From positions 1-64,000 of the forward strand of contig NZ_JAAAJC010000005.1 in assembly GCF_009900715.1 (NCBI RefSeq): 64,000 bases of DNA. Reading direction: 5' to 3'. Below, piece after piece: positions 25,115-33,431 of the stretch. How positions within the stretch are numbered: the stretch's first letter is position 1; each line of letters begins with the position of its first letter. The DNA is from Halococcus salsus. GTDB taxonomy: Archaea; Halobacteriota; Halobacteria; Halobacteriales; Halococcaceae. The translations under genes and the position numbers were made by a program. Below the pieces are notes generated by a model, which searched no databases, was not told where the DNA came from, and was given only the letters and a program-made list of their open reading frames with translations.

Positions 25115-25881
25115 GGCTGGTCGACCCCCTCGGGGTCTACGGGCTCTGGCTCCGGGACGTCAAGCGGTTCCTCAGAACCCCCTCGCGGATCGTGGGTTCG
25201 CTCGCGATGCCGCTGTTGTTCCTCGTCTTTCTGGGGTTCGGTCTCGACGGCGCGGCGATCCCCGGTCTCCCGGCGGGTGTCGACTACATCGAGTACTTGG
25301 TACCGGGGATCCTCGGTTTCTCGATGCTGTTCGGGGCCTCGTTCGCGGGCCTCGCGATCCTCTCGGACCAGGACGTGGGTTTTCTGAAGGAGATCCTCGT
25401 CGCGCCGGTCAGCCGGACCTCGATCGTGTTGGGACGCACCGCGGGCGGCTCGACCACCGCGATCGTCCAGGCCGCGCTGATCCTCGTGGTGTCGATACCG
25501 CTCGGGTTCGAGGTCGCGGGCTGGCTCTCGGTCCCGCTCGCGGCGGTGTTTCTGGTGCTGATCGCCCTCACGTTCGTCGGGTTCGGGATCGTGCTCGCCT
25601 CGCAGTTCTCCGACAGCGAGGGGTTCGGCCTCATCGTTCAGTTCGTCGTCTTCCCCCTCTTCTTCCTCTCGGGGGCGATCTATCCCCTCTCCGGGCTCCC
25701 GCGGGTCGTCCAGTACGTCGCGATGGTCAACCCGCTGACCTACGGCGTCGACGGGCTCCGCGGCGCGCTGGTCGGGGTGTCGTCGTACCCGCTGGTCGTG
25801 GATTTCGGTGCGCTCGTGGTCTCCTCGGCGGTCATGGTCTCGCTCGGCGCGTACCTCTTCGAACGGGTTGAGGCGGTCTGA
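25111..25881 (+). CDS. ABC-2 type exporter permease (DrrB-type)
   Basis: Membrane subunit partnered with the preceding ATPase (256 aa). Six hydrophobic helices are visible. Typical ABC-2 features include a first helix after FLRTPSRIVGSLAMPLLFL, a coupling segment FLKEILVAPVSRTSIVLG, and the LSGAIYPLSGLP stretch before the last helices. It starts inside the ATPase stop (ATGA). The DrrAB family exports hydrophobic drugs or lipids; no substrate can be read here. It ends 28 bp before the convergent LutAB fusion gene. Confidence 0.92.
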   Translation: MRLVDPLGVYGLWLRDVKRFLRTPSRIVGSLAMPLLFLVFLGFGLDGAAIPGLPAGVDYIEYLVPGILGFSMLFGASFAGLAILSDQDVGFLKEILVAPVSRTSIVLGRTAGGSTTAIVQAALILVVSIPLGFEVAGWLSVPLAAVFLVLIALTFVGFGIVLASQFSDSEGFGLIVQFVVFPLFFLSGAIYPLSGLPRVVQYVAMVNPLTYGVDGLRGALVGVSSYPLVVDFGALVVSSAVMVSLGAYLFERVEAV

Positions 25882-25909
25882 ACTCGACAGCCCGTCACGA
25901 TTCCGCCCC

Positions 25910-28111
25910 TCAGGAACCGTCGGGTGCGATGAGTTCGACCGGATGGACCACGCCGTCCTCGAACACCGCCCCGAGCTGTTCGGTACACGAGGTGCCGCTG
26001 GCGACGAGCTGGCGGTTCGGGTCGTCGAACGCGCCTTCGAGCTCGCGCCCGACGTCCATCGAGAGGTCGTAGTACTCCGATTTGTAGCCGAAACTTCCCG
26101 CCATCCCGCAGCACTCGACCTCGGAGGTCTCGACGTCGAAGCCGAGCTCGTCGAGCACCGCCTCGGTGTAGGTTTCGAGCCCGAGGGTGCGCTGCTGGCA
26201 GTGGCTGTGGTAGGCCACCGGTGTCGTGGGCGTGGCGAGGGCGTCCCCGCTCGTGCCGTTTTCGAGGAGACCGTAGACGTATTCGAGAACGTCGTAGCTG
26301 TTCGCCGAGATTCGGTCGTACTCGTCGGGCACGAGCTTCTCGTACTCGCGCCGGAACATCGCGAGGTCCGAGGGCTCGATGGCGACGACGTCGAAACCGG
26401 CGTCGAGGTAGGGGTCGAGCTCCGCGGTCAGCGCCTCGGCGTGGTCGGTGGCGGTCGCGATCATCCCCTGGGAGAGCGGCGCACGGCCGCTTTCGAGAGG
26501 AGACGCGAGTTCGACGTGGACCCCGAGGGCTTCGAGGGTGCGGACGGCGGCCTTCCCGCGCTCGACGAGCACGTAGTTGGTGTAGACGTCGGGATAGAGC
26601 ACCACCGACCGCTCCGCCGTGGCGTTCGGCGCGCGCGGTCGCCGGGATTCGAACCAGTCGACGAGCGTCTCCCGGCGGAAGGTTGGCAGGTCGCGCTCGG
26701 GTGCCACCCCTAGGAATCGGTCCATCGCCTTCCTCGCGGGCCCGAACGAGGTCACCCAGTTCGAGAGCGGCGCGGTCGCGCTGCCCACCTTGGCGAGTGT
26801 CTCGAAGTTCCCGAAGAACCGCTTCTGGATGTCGACGCTCCCCTCCGCGTCGGGGGTCAGCCCCTCCACCAGGAACTCGAACTCGGAGGGCGTGGCGTCG
26901 GCGTTCAGCCGGTCCCGGACGACGGTATTGATCCACGGGATGTCGATCTTGACTGGGCAGGCGTTGACACAGCGCGAACAGCCGGTACAGAGGTCGTTGA
27001 AGTCCGCCGCGGCCTCCTCGCCGCCGATGCCGGCCTCCCAGCCGGTGGCGATGCCCCCCGTGTAGGTATCCCCTCCAAAAGCGTGGCCGCCGACGTGCTG
27101 GAAGTTAGCGCAGGAGTTCGCGCACGCGCCACACCGGATACAGTAGAGCGTCTCACGGAGCTGGTCGTCGTCGCGCATGTCGAGCCGGCCGTTGTCGATC
27201 AGGACGAGATGAAAGTCGCGCTCGCCATCGCCGCTCCCGAGCGGGTCATCGGGCCGGTCGAAGTCGATGGTAGGGGTCTCCACGGGCGGGGTCAGCATCG
27301 AGACGTACTGGGAGATGTCCTGGCCCGTGGCGCTTTTGGAGATCAGGTCGACGAACGGCTGGAGTTCCGCAGCACCAGGAATGACCTTCTCGACACCCGT
27401 CACGGCGATGTGAGTGTTCGGGGTGACGGCGCTCTTTCGCGCGTTGCCCTCGTTCGTGACCAGCGTGATGGTGCCCGAGTCCGCGAGCACGAAGTTCGCG
27501 CCGGTCATCCCGATGTCGGCGTGCCGGATACGGTCGCCGAGGTAGTCCCGGGCGAACTCGGTGAGCTCGTCGGCGGTTTCGAGCGGCTCCTCGGGCTCGA
27601 AGACCGCGTTGAACAGCGTCGCGATCTCCTCGCGGGACTTGTGGAGCGAGGGGCCGACGATGTGCGAGGGGGACTCGTCGGCGACCTGGAGCACGAACTC
27701 CCCGAGGTCGGTCTCCCAGACGTCCACTCCTACCCCTTCGAGCGCCTCGTTGACCTCGATCTCCTCGGTGGTCATCGACTTCGACTTCACCAGCGAGTCG
27801 GCGTTCTCGGACTCGGCGACACTCGTGATATATCGATTAGCGTCGGCGGCATCGTCGGCGAGATAGAGGTGGCCGCCGTTCGCCTCGACGCTCTCGCGGA
27901 GGGTGTCGAGGAGCGCGGGGAGGTCGGCGATGGCGTCCTCCTTGATCCCGCGGGCCTCGTCGCGGAGGGCCTCGTACTCGTCGAAGCGCTCGGCGGCGGC
28001 GTAGCGGTCGCGGTTCATCCGCGAGACGTTCTCGTTGATGATGGGGCCCTCGGTCTCCATCAGCCCGCGGATCCGCTCGGCCTTCCGGCGGCGGGCGCGC
28101 TGGGAGCTCAT
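25910..28111 (-). CDS. LutB-LutA fusion: lactate-oxidation iron-sulfur protein
   Basis: Large 733-aa protein. The N-terminal LUD domain (about residues 60-300, LutB/LldF-like) is followed by a two-cluster ferredoxin-like part, CIRCGACANSC and CTGCSRCVNACPVKIDIPW (about 325-405). A LutA/GlpC-like C-terminal part carries the CCG motif HCQQRTLG and VECCGMAGSFG (about 640-700). In bacteria LutA and LutB are separate subunits of the LutABC L-lactate-to-pyruvate system, so the chain looks like a natural fusion, as in several archaea. The following gene starts at 28614 and overlaps this start by 4 bases (ATGA), making a LutC-LutBA operon. The substrate (lactate or another 2-hydroxy acid) is inferred. 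Confidence 0.88.
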   Translation of the reverse strand: MSSQRARRRKAERIRGLMETEGPIINENVSRMNRDRYAAAERFDEYEALRDEARGIKEDAIADLPALLDTLRESVEANGGHLYLADDAADANRYITSVAESENADSLVKSKSMTTEEIEVNEALEGVGVDVWETDLGEFVLQVADESPSHIVGPSLHKSREEIATLFNAVFEPEEPLETADELTEFARDYLGDRIRHADIGMTGANFVLADSGTITLVTNEGNARKSAVTPNTHIAVTGVEKVIPGAAELQPFVDLISKSATGQDISQYVSMLTPPVETPTIDFDRPDDPLGSGDGERDFHLVLIDNGRLDMRDDDQLRETLYCIRCGACANSCANFQHVGGHAFGGDTYTGGIATGWEAGIGGEEAAADFNDLCTGCSRCVNACPVKIDIPWINTVVRDRLNADATPSEFEFLVEGLTPDAEGSVDIQKRFFGNFETLAKVGSATAPLSNWVTSFGPARKAMDRFLGVAPERDLPTFRRETLVDWFESRRPRAPNATAERSVVLYPDVYTNYVLVERGKAAVRTLEALGVHVELASPLESGRAPLSQGMIATATDHAEALTAELDPYLDAGFDVVAIEPSDLAMFRREYEKLVPDEYDRISANSYDVLEYVYGLLENGTSGDALATPTTPVAYHSHCQQRTLGLETYTEAVLDELGFDVETSEVECCGMAGSFGYKSEYYDLSMDVGRELEGAFDDPNRQLVASGTSCTEQLGAVFEDGVVHPVELIAPDGS

Positions 28112-28614
28112 CGGTCCTCCACGAGGACGACGTGGACGTGTTTCGGGCCGTGGACGCCCTCGACGAGCGCGCCCATGTCACCCGTCGAACTCGCGCCGGT
28201 GGCGAGGACCGCCGATCCTCCGGAACCGAAGATCTCGTCGAGCCGGTCGACGGAGGCTTCGACGTCGTCGCACACGTCGCTCGCGCGCAGGACGGCGACG
28301 TGGTTCGGCGGGTAGAGGCTCAGGGGTTCGGTCCCCCCATCGTCCGAGCGGATCAGGAGGGAGCCGTAGGCGGCGACCGCGCGGTCGGCCCTGGTGACGC
28401 CGGTCTCGGCCTCGTGGAGCCCTCGGGGTGTCAGCTCCGTCTCGACGGCGGTGTCGGCCAGCGAGATACCCTCGATGTCGAGCGCGGCACCGATCGCGGG
28501 GTCGACGGCCGCCTCGTCGATCGCGGCCGGAGCGGTCGCGGCGTCGGTTCGGCTCACCGAGACGTCGAGGTCGGCGAGGGAGGTGGTGAACGTCTGCACG
28601 TCAGTCGTTGCCAT
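28108..28614 (-). CDS. LutC-like LUD-domain protein
   Basis: LUD-domain protein (168 aa) of the LutC/YkgG family, the third component of lactate-utilisation complexes. The Rossmann-like core is visible (DRAVAAYGSLLIRSDDGG, LYPPNHVAVLRASDV). The C-terminus ALVEGVHGPKHVHVVLVED is a good family signature. It is the first gene of the minus-strand operon and its stop overlaps the LutBA start. It is divergent from the oligoendopeptidase gene, with 107 bp between. Confidence 0.87.
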   Translation of the reverse strand: MATTDVQTFTTSLADLDVSVSRTDAATAPAAIDEAAVDPAIGAALDIEGISLADTAVETELTPRGLHEAETGVTRADRAVAAYGSLLIRSDDGGTEPLSLYPPNHVAVLRASDVCDDVEASVDRLDEIFGSGGSAVLATGASSTGDMGALVEGVHGPKHVHVVLVEDR

Positions 28615-28690
28615 GCTGAACGATCGTGGCCCGGGAGGTAAGAACTGTCGCTCCGTACGTCGGCACGGTGTCCGGGTTCCGATGTGAGAA

Positions 28691-28700
28691 GGCTTACTTC
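28691..28700 (+). promoter_or_regulatory. Promoter of the oligoendopeptidase gene
   Basis: GGCTTACTTC is centred about 27 bases before ATG 28722. This spacing favours the 28722 start over the longer in-frame extension, which would begin upstream of the promoter. Confidence 0.5.
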
Positions 28701-28721
28701 GGGTACGACCGAACTCGACCC

Positions 28722-30512
28722 ATGAGTTCGGTTCCCGAACGAAGCGAGATAGACACCGAGTACACCTGGGATCTGGAGAGCCTCTATGCGACCGACGAGG
28801 ACTGGGAGGAAGCCTACGCCGACGTCGAGGAGTCCCTCACCGACCTCGAAGCCTACGAGGGGCGCGTGACTGAGGACGGCGAGACCCTGCTCGCGACGCT
28901 CGAAACCCGCGAGGAGCTCTTCCGGAAGCTCGCGAACGTCGCCTCCTACGCCCGGATGCGCCGCGACGAGGACACGAGGGACCAGGAGTACCAAGCGCTC
29001 ACGGCCCGCTCGCAGTCGCTCGCCGCCGACGCCTCCAGCGCGGCGAGCTTCATCGAACCCGCACTCCAGGGCTGTGACCGCGAGGAACTCGACGCGATGG
29101 CCGAGGAGGTTCCCGAGTTGGCGGCGTACGACCACTACTTCGACGACGTGCTCCGGATGAAACCCCACACCCGCTCGGCGGAGATCGAGGCGCTGCTGGC
29201 CGACCTCGGGGAGGTCACGGGCGCGGCGAGCGAGGTCTACGACATGCTCACGAACGCCGACATGGAGTTCCCCACGGTTGAAGACTCCGACGGTGACGCG
29301 GTCGAGATCTCGCTGAGCAACTTCACGACCCTCCAGAAGAACCCCGACCGCGAGTTCCGGCGGGAGGTCCACGAGCGGTTCTACGACGAGTGGGAGACGG
29401 TACGAAACTCGGTCGGGACGGCCCACCGCAACAGCGTGAAGGCGGACGTCAAGCTCGCGAACGCGCGTCACTACGACACCGCACGCGAGGCGGCGCTCGA
29501 CGGCGCGAACATCCCGACCGAGGTCTACGACACCCTCGTGGACACCGTCCACGACAACCTCGACGTGCTCCACCGCCACGCGGACCTGAAACGCGAGAGC
29601 CTCGGGGTCGACGAGCTGCGGATGTGGGACCTCTACATGCCGATGGTCGACTCCGAGAGCCCGGAGGTCACCTACGAGGAGGCCAAGGACCACGTGGTCG
29701 AGGCGCTCGCACCGCTCGGCGAGGAGTACCAGGAACGCGTCGTGGAGGGCCTCGACTCGCGGTGGGTCGACGTCTACGAGAACAAGGGGAAGAGTTCGGG
29801 CGCGTACTCCGGCGGGACCTACGACTCACAGCCGTACATTCTGATGAACTACCAGGACGAGATCGGGTCGATGTACACCCTCGCCCACGAGCTCGGCCAC
29901 TCGATGCACTCCGAGCTCGCGAGCGAGGCCCAGCCCTACGTCTACGGGAGCTACGAGATCTTCGTCGCCGAGGTCGCTTCCACGGTCAACGAGGCGCTCC
30001 TCACCCACCATCTCCTCGACACCGTCGAGGACGAACAGTTCAGACGACACGTCCTCAACGAGTACCTCGAACGGTTCCGGTCGACGCTGGCCCGCCAGAC
30101 GATGTTCGCGGAGTTCGAGTTGAAGACCCACGAGCTCTCGGAGGCGGGCGAGGCGCTCACGCCCGACCGGCTGGATTCGATCTACGGCGAGTTGAAGGAA
30201 GAGTTCTACGAGCCCGCCGTCGTGGACGACCGGATCGCGCGCGAGTGGATGCGGATCCCCCACTTCTACCGGGCGTTCTACGTCTACCAGTACGCGACCG
30301 GGATCTCGGCGGCGGTCGCGCTCGCCGAGGGCATCCGCGAGGAGGGCGAGGACGCGGCGGAGCCCTACCGCGAGTTCCTCGCGTCGGGCTCGCACGGCTA
30401 CCCGATCGAACTCCTCCGGGGGGCGGGCGTCGACATGACGACCGCCGACCCCATCGAGGCGGCCTTCAGCGCCTACGACGAGGCGCTCGACGAGTTCGCG
30501 GATCTGACGTAG
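28722..30512 (+). CDS. pepF: Oligoendopeptidase F (M3 family)
   Basis: Cytoplasmic zinc endopeptidase of the M3B family (596 aa) that trims peptides of roughly 7-17 residues, plausibly those released by the proteasome. The zinc motif is LAHELGHSMHSE (HExGH form, about residues 386-397), with the third ligand Glu in the VAEVASTVNE segment. The N-terminal part matches the family (TEYTWDLESLYATDEDWEEA). Start ATG 28722 fits both the family and the promoter. The PAN ATPase gene follows directly, so peptide unfolding and trimming genes sit side by side. Confidence 0.93.
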   Translation: MSSVPERSEIDTEYTWDLESLYATDEDWEEAYADVEESLTDLEAYEGRVTEDGETLLATLETREELFRKLANVASYARMRRDEDTRDQEYQALTARSQSLAADASSAASFIEPALQGCDREELDAMAEEVPELAAYDHYFDDVLRMKPHTRSAEIEALLADLGEVTGAASEVYDMLTNADMEFPTVEDSDGDAVEISLSNFTTLQKNPDREFRREVHERFYDEWETVRNSVGTAHRNSVKADVKLANARHYDTAREAALDGANIPTEVYDTLVDTVHDNLDVLHRHADLKRESLGVDELRMWDLYMPMVDSESPEVTYEEAKDHVVEALAPLGEEYQERVVEGLDSRWVDVYENKGKSSGAYSGGTYDSQPYILMNYQDEIGSMYTLAHELGHSMHSELASEAQPYVYGSYEIFVAEVASTVNEALLTHHLLDTVEDEQFRRHVLNEYLERFRSTLARQTMFAEFELKTHELSEAGEALTPDRLDSIYGELKEEFYEPAVVDDRIAREWMRIPHFYRAFYVYQYATGISAAVALAEGIREEGEDAAEPYREFLASGSHGYPIELLRGAGVDMTTADPIEAAFSAYDEALDEFADLT

Positions 30513-30530
30513 TCGCCCCGACCAAAACCA

Positions 30531-30538
30531 CTTTTAAC
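30531..30538 (+). promoter_or_regulatory. Promoter of the PAN gene
   Basis: CTTTTAAC is centred about 30 bases before ATG 30564, in the 51-bp gap after pepF. It suggests PAN has an independent leaderless transcript. Confidence 0.5.
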
Positions 30539-30563
30539 GACCGGAGCCTACGGCGGACATCGA

Positions 30564-31781
30564 ATGTCACACAGTCCCTCCCTTCCCGACCGGCCGCGGC
30601 TGAACCTCGACCCGGAGCTCACCGGCGAGGAACGAGTGGCAGCGCTGGCCGAACATTTGGAGGACGTGACGGCGGTCCACGACGAACTCGCCGCCCGCCT
30701 CGACGAGGCCCGCGAGAACCGCGAGGAGCTCGCCGAGGAGGCCGAGCAGCTCCAGGAGGAGAACGAGGCGCTCAAGACCTCCTCGCTCTACGTCGCCACG
30801 ATCGAGGAGCTCACCGACGACGGCGCGATCGTCCGCCAGCACGGCAACAACCAGGAGGTGCTCACCGACGTCGCGCCCGCGCTCCGCGAGGATATCGACA
30901 ACGGCGACCGGGTGGCCGTCAACGACTCCTTCAGCGTCCAGCGCACCCTCTCGGCCGAGACCGACGCCCGCGCACAGGCGATGGAGGTCGAGGAACGCCC
31001 GACGGTTACGTACGCCGACATCGGCGGGATCGACGACCAGGTCCGCGAGGTGCGTGAGGCCGTCGAGATGCCGCTGGTCGACCCCGAGCGCTTCGACATC
31101 GTCGGGATCGAACCGCCGACGGGCGTCCTGCTCCACGGCCCGCCCGGCACGGGCAAGACGATGCTCGCCAAGGCCGTCGCCAACGAGACCGACGCGACTT
31201 TCATCAAGATGGCCGGCTCCGAGCTGGTCAGGAAGTTCATCGGCGAGGGCGCACGCCTCGTCCGCGACCTCTTCGAGCTGGCGAGCGAGCACGAACCAGC
31301 GGTCATCTTCATCGACGAGATCGACGCCGTCGCCGCCAAGCGAACGGACTCGAAGACCTCCGGCGACGCCGAGGTCCAGCGCACGATGATGCAGCTCCTC
31401 AGCGAGATGGACGGCTTCGAGGAGCGCGGCGACGTCTCGATCATCGCCGCGACCAACCGCTACGACATGCTCGACCGCGCGATCCTCCGCCCCGGTCGGT
31501 TCGACCGCCTCATCGAGGTCCCGAAACCCGACATCGAGGGTCGCGAGCAGATCTTCGCGATCCACACCCGCGGCATGAACCTCGCCGACGACGTGGACTT
31601 CGAGGAGCTCGCCGAGATGGCCGAGGAGTTCAGCGGCGCGGAGATCGAGAGCCTCACGACCGAGGCCGGGATGTTCGCGATCCGCGACGAGCGCACCGAG
31701 GTCCGGATGGCCGACTTCGAGGAGGCCTTCGAGAAGGTCACCGAGGACGAATCGCCCGGCACGCCGATCGCGTTCAACTGA
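30564..31781 (+). CDS. pan: Proteasome-activating nucleotidase (PAN)
   Basis: AAA+ ATPase that unfolds proteins and feeds them to the archaeal 20S proteasome (405 aa). It has an N-terminal coiled coil (about residues 25-75), an OB-fold domain (about 76-130) and an AAA module with Walker A GPPGTGKT, Walker B VIFIDEID and the RPGRFDR sensor/arginine-finger region. The C-terminus ends PIAFN. Classical PAN ends in a hydrophobic-Tyr-X (HbYX) tail that opens the 20S gate; here the Tyr position is Phe, so gate-opening may be tuned differently or a second PAN may dominate. Haloarchaea often have two PAN genes. It is followed 55 bp later by the arginine decarboxylase gene. Confidence 0.95.
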   Translation: MSHSPSLPDRPRLNLDPELTGEERVAALAEHLEDVTAVHDELAARLDEARENREELAEEAEQLQEENEALKTSSLYVATIEELTDDGAIVRQHGNNQEVLTDVAPALREDIDNGDRVAVNDSFSVQRTLSAETDARAQAMEVEERPTVTYADIGGIDDQVREVREAVEMPLVDPERFDIVGIEPPTGVLLHGPPGTGKTMLAKAVANETDATFIKMAGSELVRKFIGEGARLVRDLFELASEHEPAVIFIDEIDAVAAKRTDSKTSGDAEVQRTMMQLLSEMDGFEERGDVSIIAATNRYDMLDRAILRPGRFDRLIEVPKPDIEGREQIFAIHTRGMNLADDVDFEELAEMAEEFSGAEIESLTTEAGMFAIRDERTEVRMADFEEAFEKVTEDESPGTPIAFN

Positions 31782-31836
31782 ACCCGGTACCGCCGAGATC
31801 GCAACCCACATCGACCTCCTTCGCCGACCATCCCAC

Positions 31837-32346
31837 ATGCGTTCCATCAGAGTCGTCTCGGGCACCGGCACCGGCCCGACCGCACTCGCCGCCTACGACG
31901 CCGCGCTCGCCGACGCGGGCGTCCACAACTACAACCTGGTTCGAGTTTCGTCGGTGATCCCCGCCGAGAGTCGGATCGAAGTACTCGACACCGCGCCCGA
32001 CCTCGGACCGGCGGGGAACCGCCTCACCGTCGTGGAGGCACGGGCGACGACCGAGATCGAGGGTGACGACCCGGGAACCCACGTCGGCGCGTCCGCGGGG
32101 CTGGGCTGGACGCGCGACGCGACGGGGCGCGGGCTGTTCTACGAAGCCTCGGGATCTAACCTCGAAGCGGTTCGCGAGCGCGTCACCGAGGGGCTGTCGG
32201 CGGGCCGGGACCTCCGGGAGTGGTCGTTCGTCGACGAGCGCGTGGTGACCGCCGACGTCGCGACGGACCTCGACCCGCATCGTTCGGACGCGTTCGCCAC
32301 CGCGGTGGTAGTGGGGATCTACGGCGAGAGCGAGCCGATCCTGTAG
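31837..32346 (+). CDS. pdaD: Pyruvoyl-dependent arginine decarboxylase
   Basis: Converts arginine to agmatine (169 aa proenzyme). Self-cleavage is expected between Ser38 and Ser39 in NLVRVSSVIPAE, creating the pyruvoyl group at the new N-terminus of the alpha chain. The N-terminus RVVSGTGTGPTALAAYD and the GLGWTRDATGRGLFYEASG region are family-typical. In haloarchaea agmatine is needed to modify tRNA-Ile (agmatidine by TiaS) and may feed polyamines. It ends just before the DUF5811 gene. Identity is firm. Confidence 0.93.
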   Translation: MRSIRVVSGTGTGPTALAAYDAALADAGVHNYNLVRVSSVIPAESRIEVLDTAPDLGPAGNRLTVVEARATTEIEGDDPGTHVGASAGLGWTRDATGRGLFYEASGSNLEAVRERVTEGLSAGRDLREWSFVDERVVTADVATDLDPHRSDAFATAVVVGIYGESEPIL

Positions 32347-32392
32347 TCGGGGGGTTTTTGAGGCCGTGACGAATAGGGAGGGCGTTCTTCTC

Positions 32393-32779
32393 ATGACCGG
32401 CAACACGCCATATGCGGGACAACCGACCGACACCGACCCCGGACGGCGCGCGAACGCCGACGTGCCGGAGCTCTCGCCCGAGCAACGCCGGACGCTCCAG
32501 GCGGGTCTCGACACCGTGGTCGCCCGCACCCGGGAGTACCTCCCCGACGAGTACGTCGTCGGCGCACAGATCGTCGCCGGGAGCGACGGCCCCGAGGGCA
32601 CCGTCGCGGTCCAGCCCCCCATCGGCCACGCCGTCAGCGCGGGGCTCCCGGCCGACAGCGATCTCGAAGAGGGACTCGACGACGACGACCGCGACGAGGT
32701 CGCGCGCGGGCTCGCCGCGAGCGCCGCGCTCCAGGTGAAACAGGCCGTCTCGGACGCCATCGCTCCGGTCGCGCGATAG
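32393..32779 (+). CDS. DUF5811 family protein
   Basis: Haloarchaeal conserved protein of unknown function (128 aa). The recognisable family core runs through TVVARTREYLPDEYVVG, TVAVQPPIGHAVSAG and VARGLAASAALQVKQ. It is soluble and acidic, with no signal or membrane segment. ATG 32393 is used because the upstream GTG adds a nine-residue leader in a T-rich region. It may be co-transcribed with pdaD (46-bp gap). No function can be given. Confidence 0.85.
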   Translation: MTGNTPYAGQPTDTDPGRRANADVPELSPEQRRTLQAGLDTVVARTREYLPDEYVVGAQIVAGSDGPEGTVAVQPPIGHAVSAGLPADSDLEEGLDDDDRDEVARGLAASAALQVKQAVSDAIAPVAR

Positions 32780-32907
32780 CGACTTCAACACTAAGCAAAG
32801 CGTTCTCTCAAGGACAGAAGAGAGCTCACGAGGGTTACCTTACTACTTCATGAAATATGATCGGTAACGAAACACATTTACGAAGATGACATACTAGTAG
32901 GTGTACC

Positions 32908-32980
32908 CCCCGTATGGCCAAGGGGACAAGGCGCCCCTCTGACTTAGGGGAGATCGAGGGTTCGAATCCCTCTGCGGGCA
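32908..32980 (+). tRNA. Atypical tRNA-like gene, GAC anticodon (Val by rule)
   Basis: A 73-nt cloverleaf can be drawn. The acceptor pairs CCCCGTA with TGCGGGC, with A73. The D-stem is GCC/GGC, and the anticodon stem CCCCT/AGGGG holds loop CTGACTT. A 5-nt variable loop precedes the T-arm GAGGG-TTCGAAT-CCCTC, which is canonical. Oddities: the first acceptor pair is C-C, and position 37 is T rather than a purine. The D-stem has only three pairs. It does not resemble usual haloarchaeal tRNA-Val. It may be a decayed or virus-derived tRNA. The anticodon assignment follows from the loop only. Confidence 0.55.
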
Positions 32981-33007
32981 GAGGGCGTGGTCGCGCCCGT
33001 ACAGGGC

Positions 33008-33026
33008 AGCAGGTTCGATTCCTGCT
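33008..33026 (+). other. Orphan T-arm-like hairpin
   Basis: AGCAGG-TTCGATT-CCTGCT forms a 6-bp stem with a perfect tRNA T-loop. No matching acceptor, D-arm or anticodon arm lies upstream, so it looks like the 3' end of a second tRNA without its 5' half. It could be an attachment-site remnant. Confidence 0.45.
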
Positions 33027-33130
33027 CCACTGTTCTTTTGCTGACAAGATCAATGAGTAGTTCATGAGAGCCACGGATGACTCCGTAAGTATCTGGATTT
33101 TTGGATTGTTCTCGCAGTGCAGCCTATTGG

Positions 33131-33376
33131 TCAACCCGAGACCGCGGTCGGCGGGTCGTAGAACAGCACGTAGCCGAGCGTCGCGAGCGCGGGAATCGTG
33201 CCCGCGGCGAGGCCCGTCGGGACCGCCAGCGGGGAGGCCACGCCGCCGGCGAATCCCGCGATGAGGAGGGCGGGGAGCGCGAGCAGGACGAGATCCGCCG
33301 GGGCGACCGTCGGGCGGCGCTCGTCGACCGTCTCGACGACCGATTCCGCGGTCGCGGGGAGCGGAAGAGGGGTCAT
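33131..33376 (-). CDS. Small two-helix membrane protein
   Basis: Uncharacterised protein of 81 aa. Two hydrophobic segments (about residues 27-47 and 51-72) follow a polar N-terminus with VESVVETVDE-like acidic character. It ends FYDPPTAVSG. The ATG at 33376 is preceded by AT-rich sequence (TTTAATTAG region at 33400-33412 on this strand), compatible with a promoter. It sits downstream of infB on the same strand, 55 bp before its stop. No function is suggested. Confidence 0.6.
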   Translation of the reverse strand: MTPLPLPATAESVVETVDERRPTVAPADLVLLALPALLIAGFAGGVASPLAVPTGLAAGTIPALATLGYVLFYDPPTAVSG

Positions 33377-33431
33377 CGTGTCTCGGCCAACGAACGCCGG
33401 CTAATTAAATATTATTACTGCGTGTGAGCCG

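Larger units (their letters stand above)
32780..33130. other. Gene-poor, A+T-richer patch with tRNA-like pieces
   Basis: This 351-base stretch has no protein gene. It is visibly richer in A and T than its flanks (for example 32850-32905 and 33040-33110). It contains a full tRNA-like fold (32908-32980), a GGGCG/CGCCC hairpin just after it, and a loose T-arm-like hairpin (33008-33026). The mix suggests remains of an integrated element or a decayed tRNA locus, though no integrase was found in the window. Confidence 0.55.

Noticed and set aside
32908-33026. Reading the whole stretch as one tRNA with an intron
   Set aside because: The first 73 bases already form a complete cloverleaf, and the later T-arm has no matching 5' half, so an intron model is not needed.
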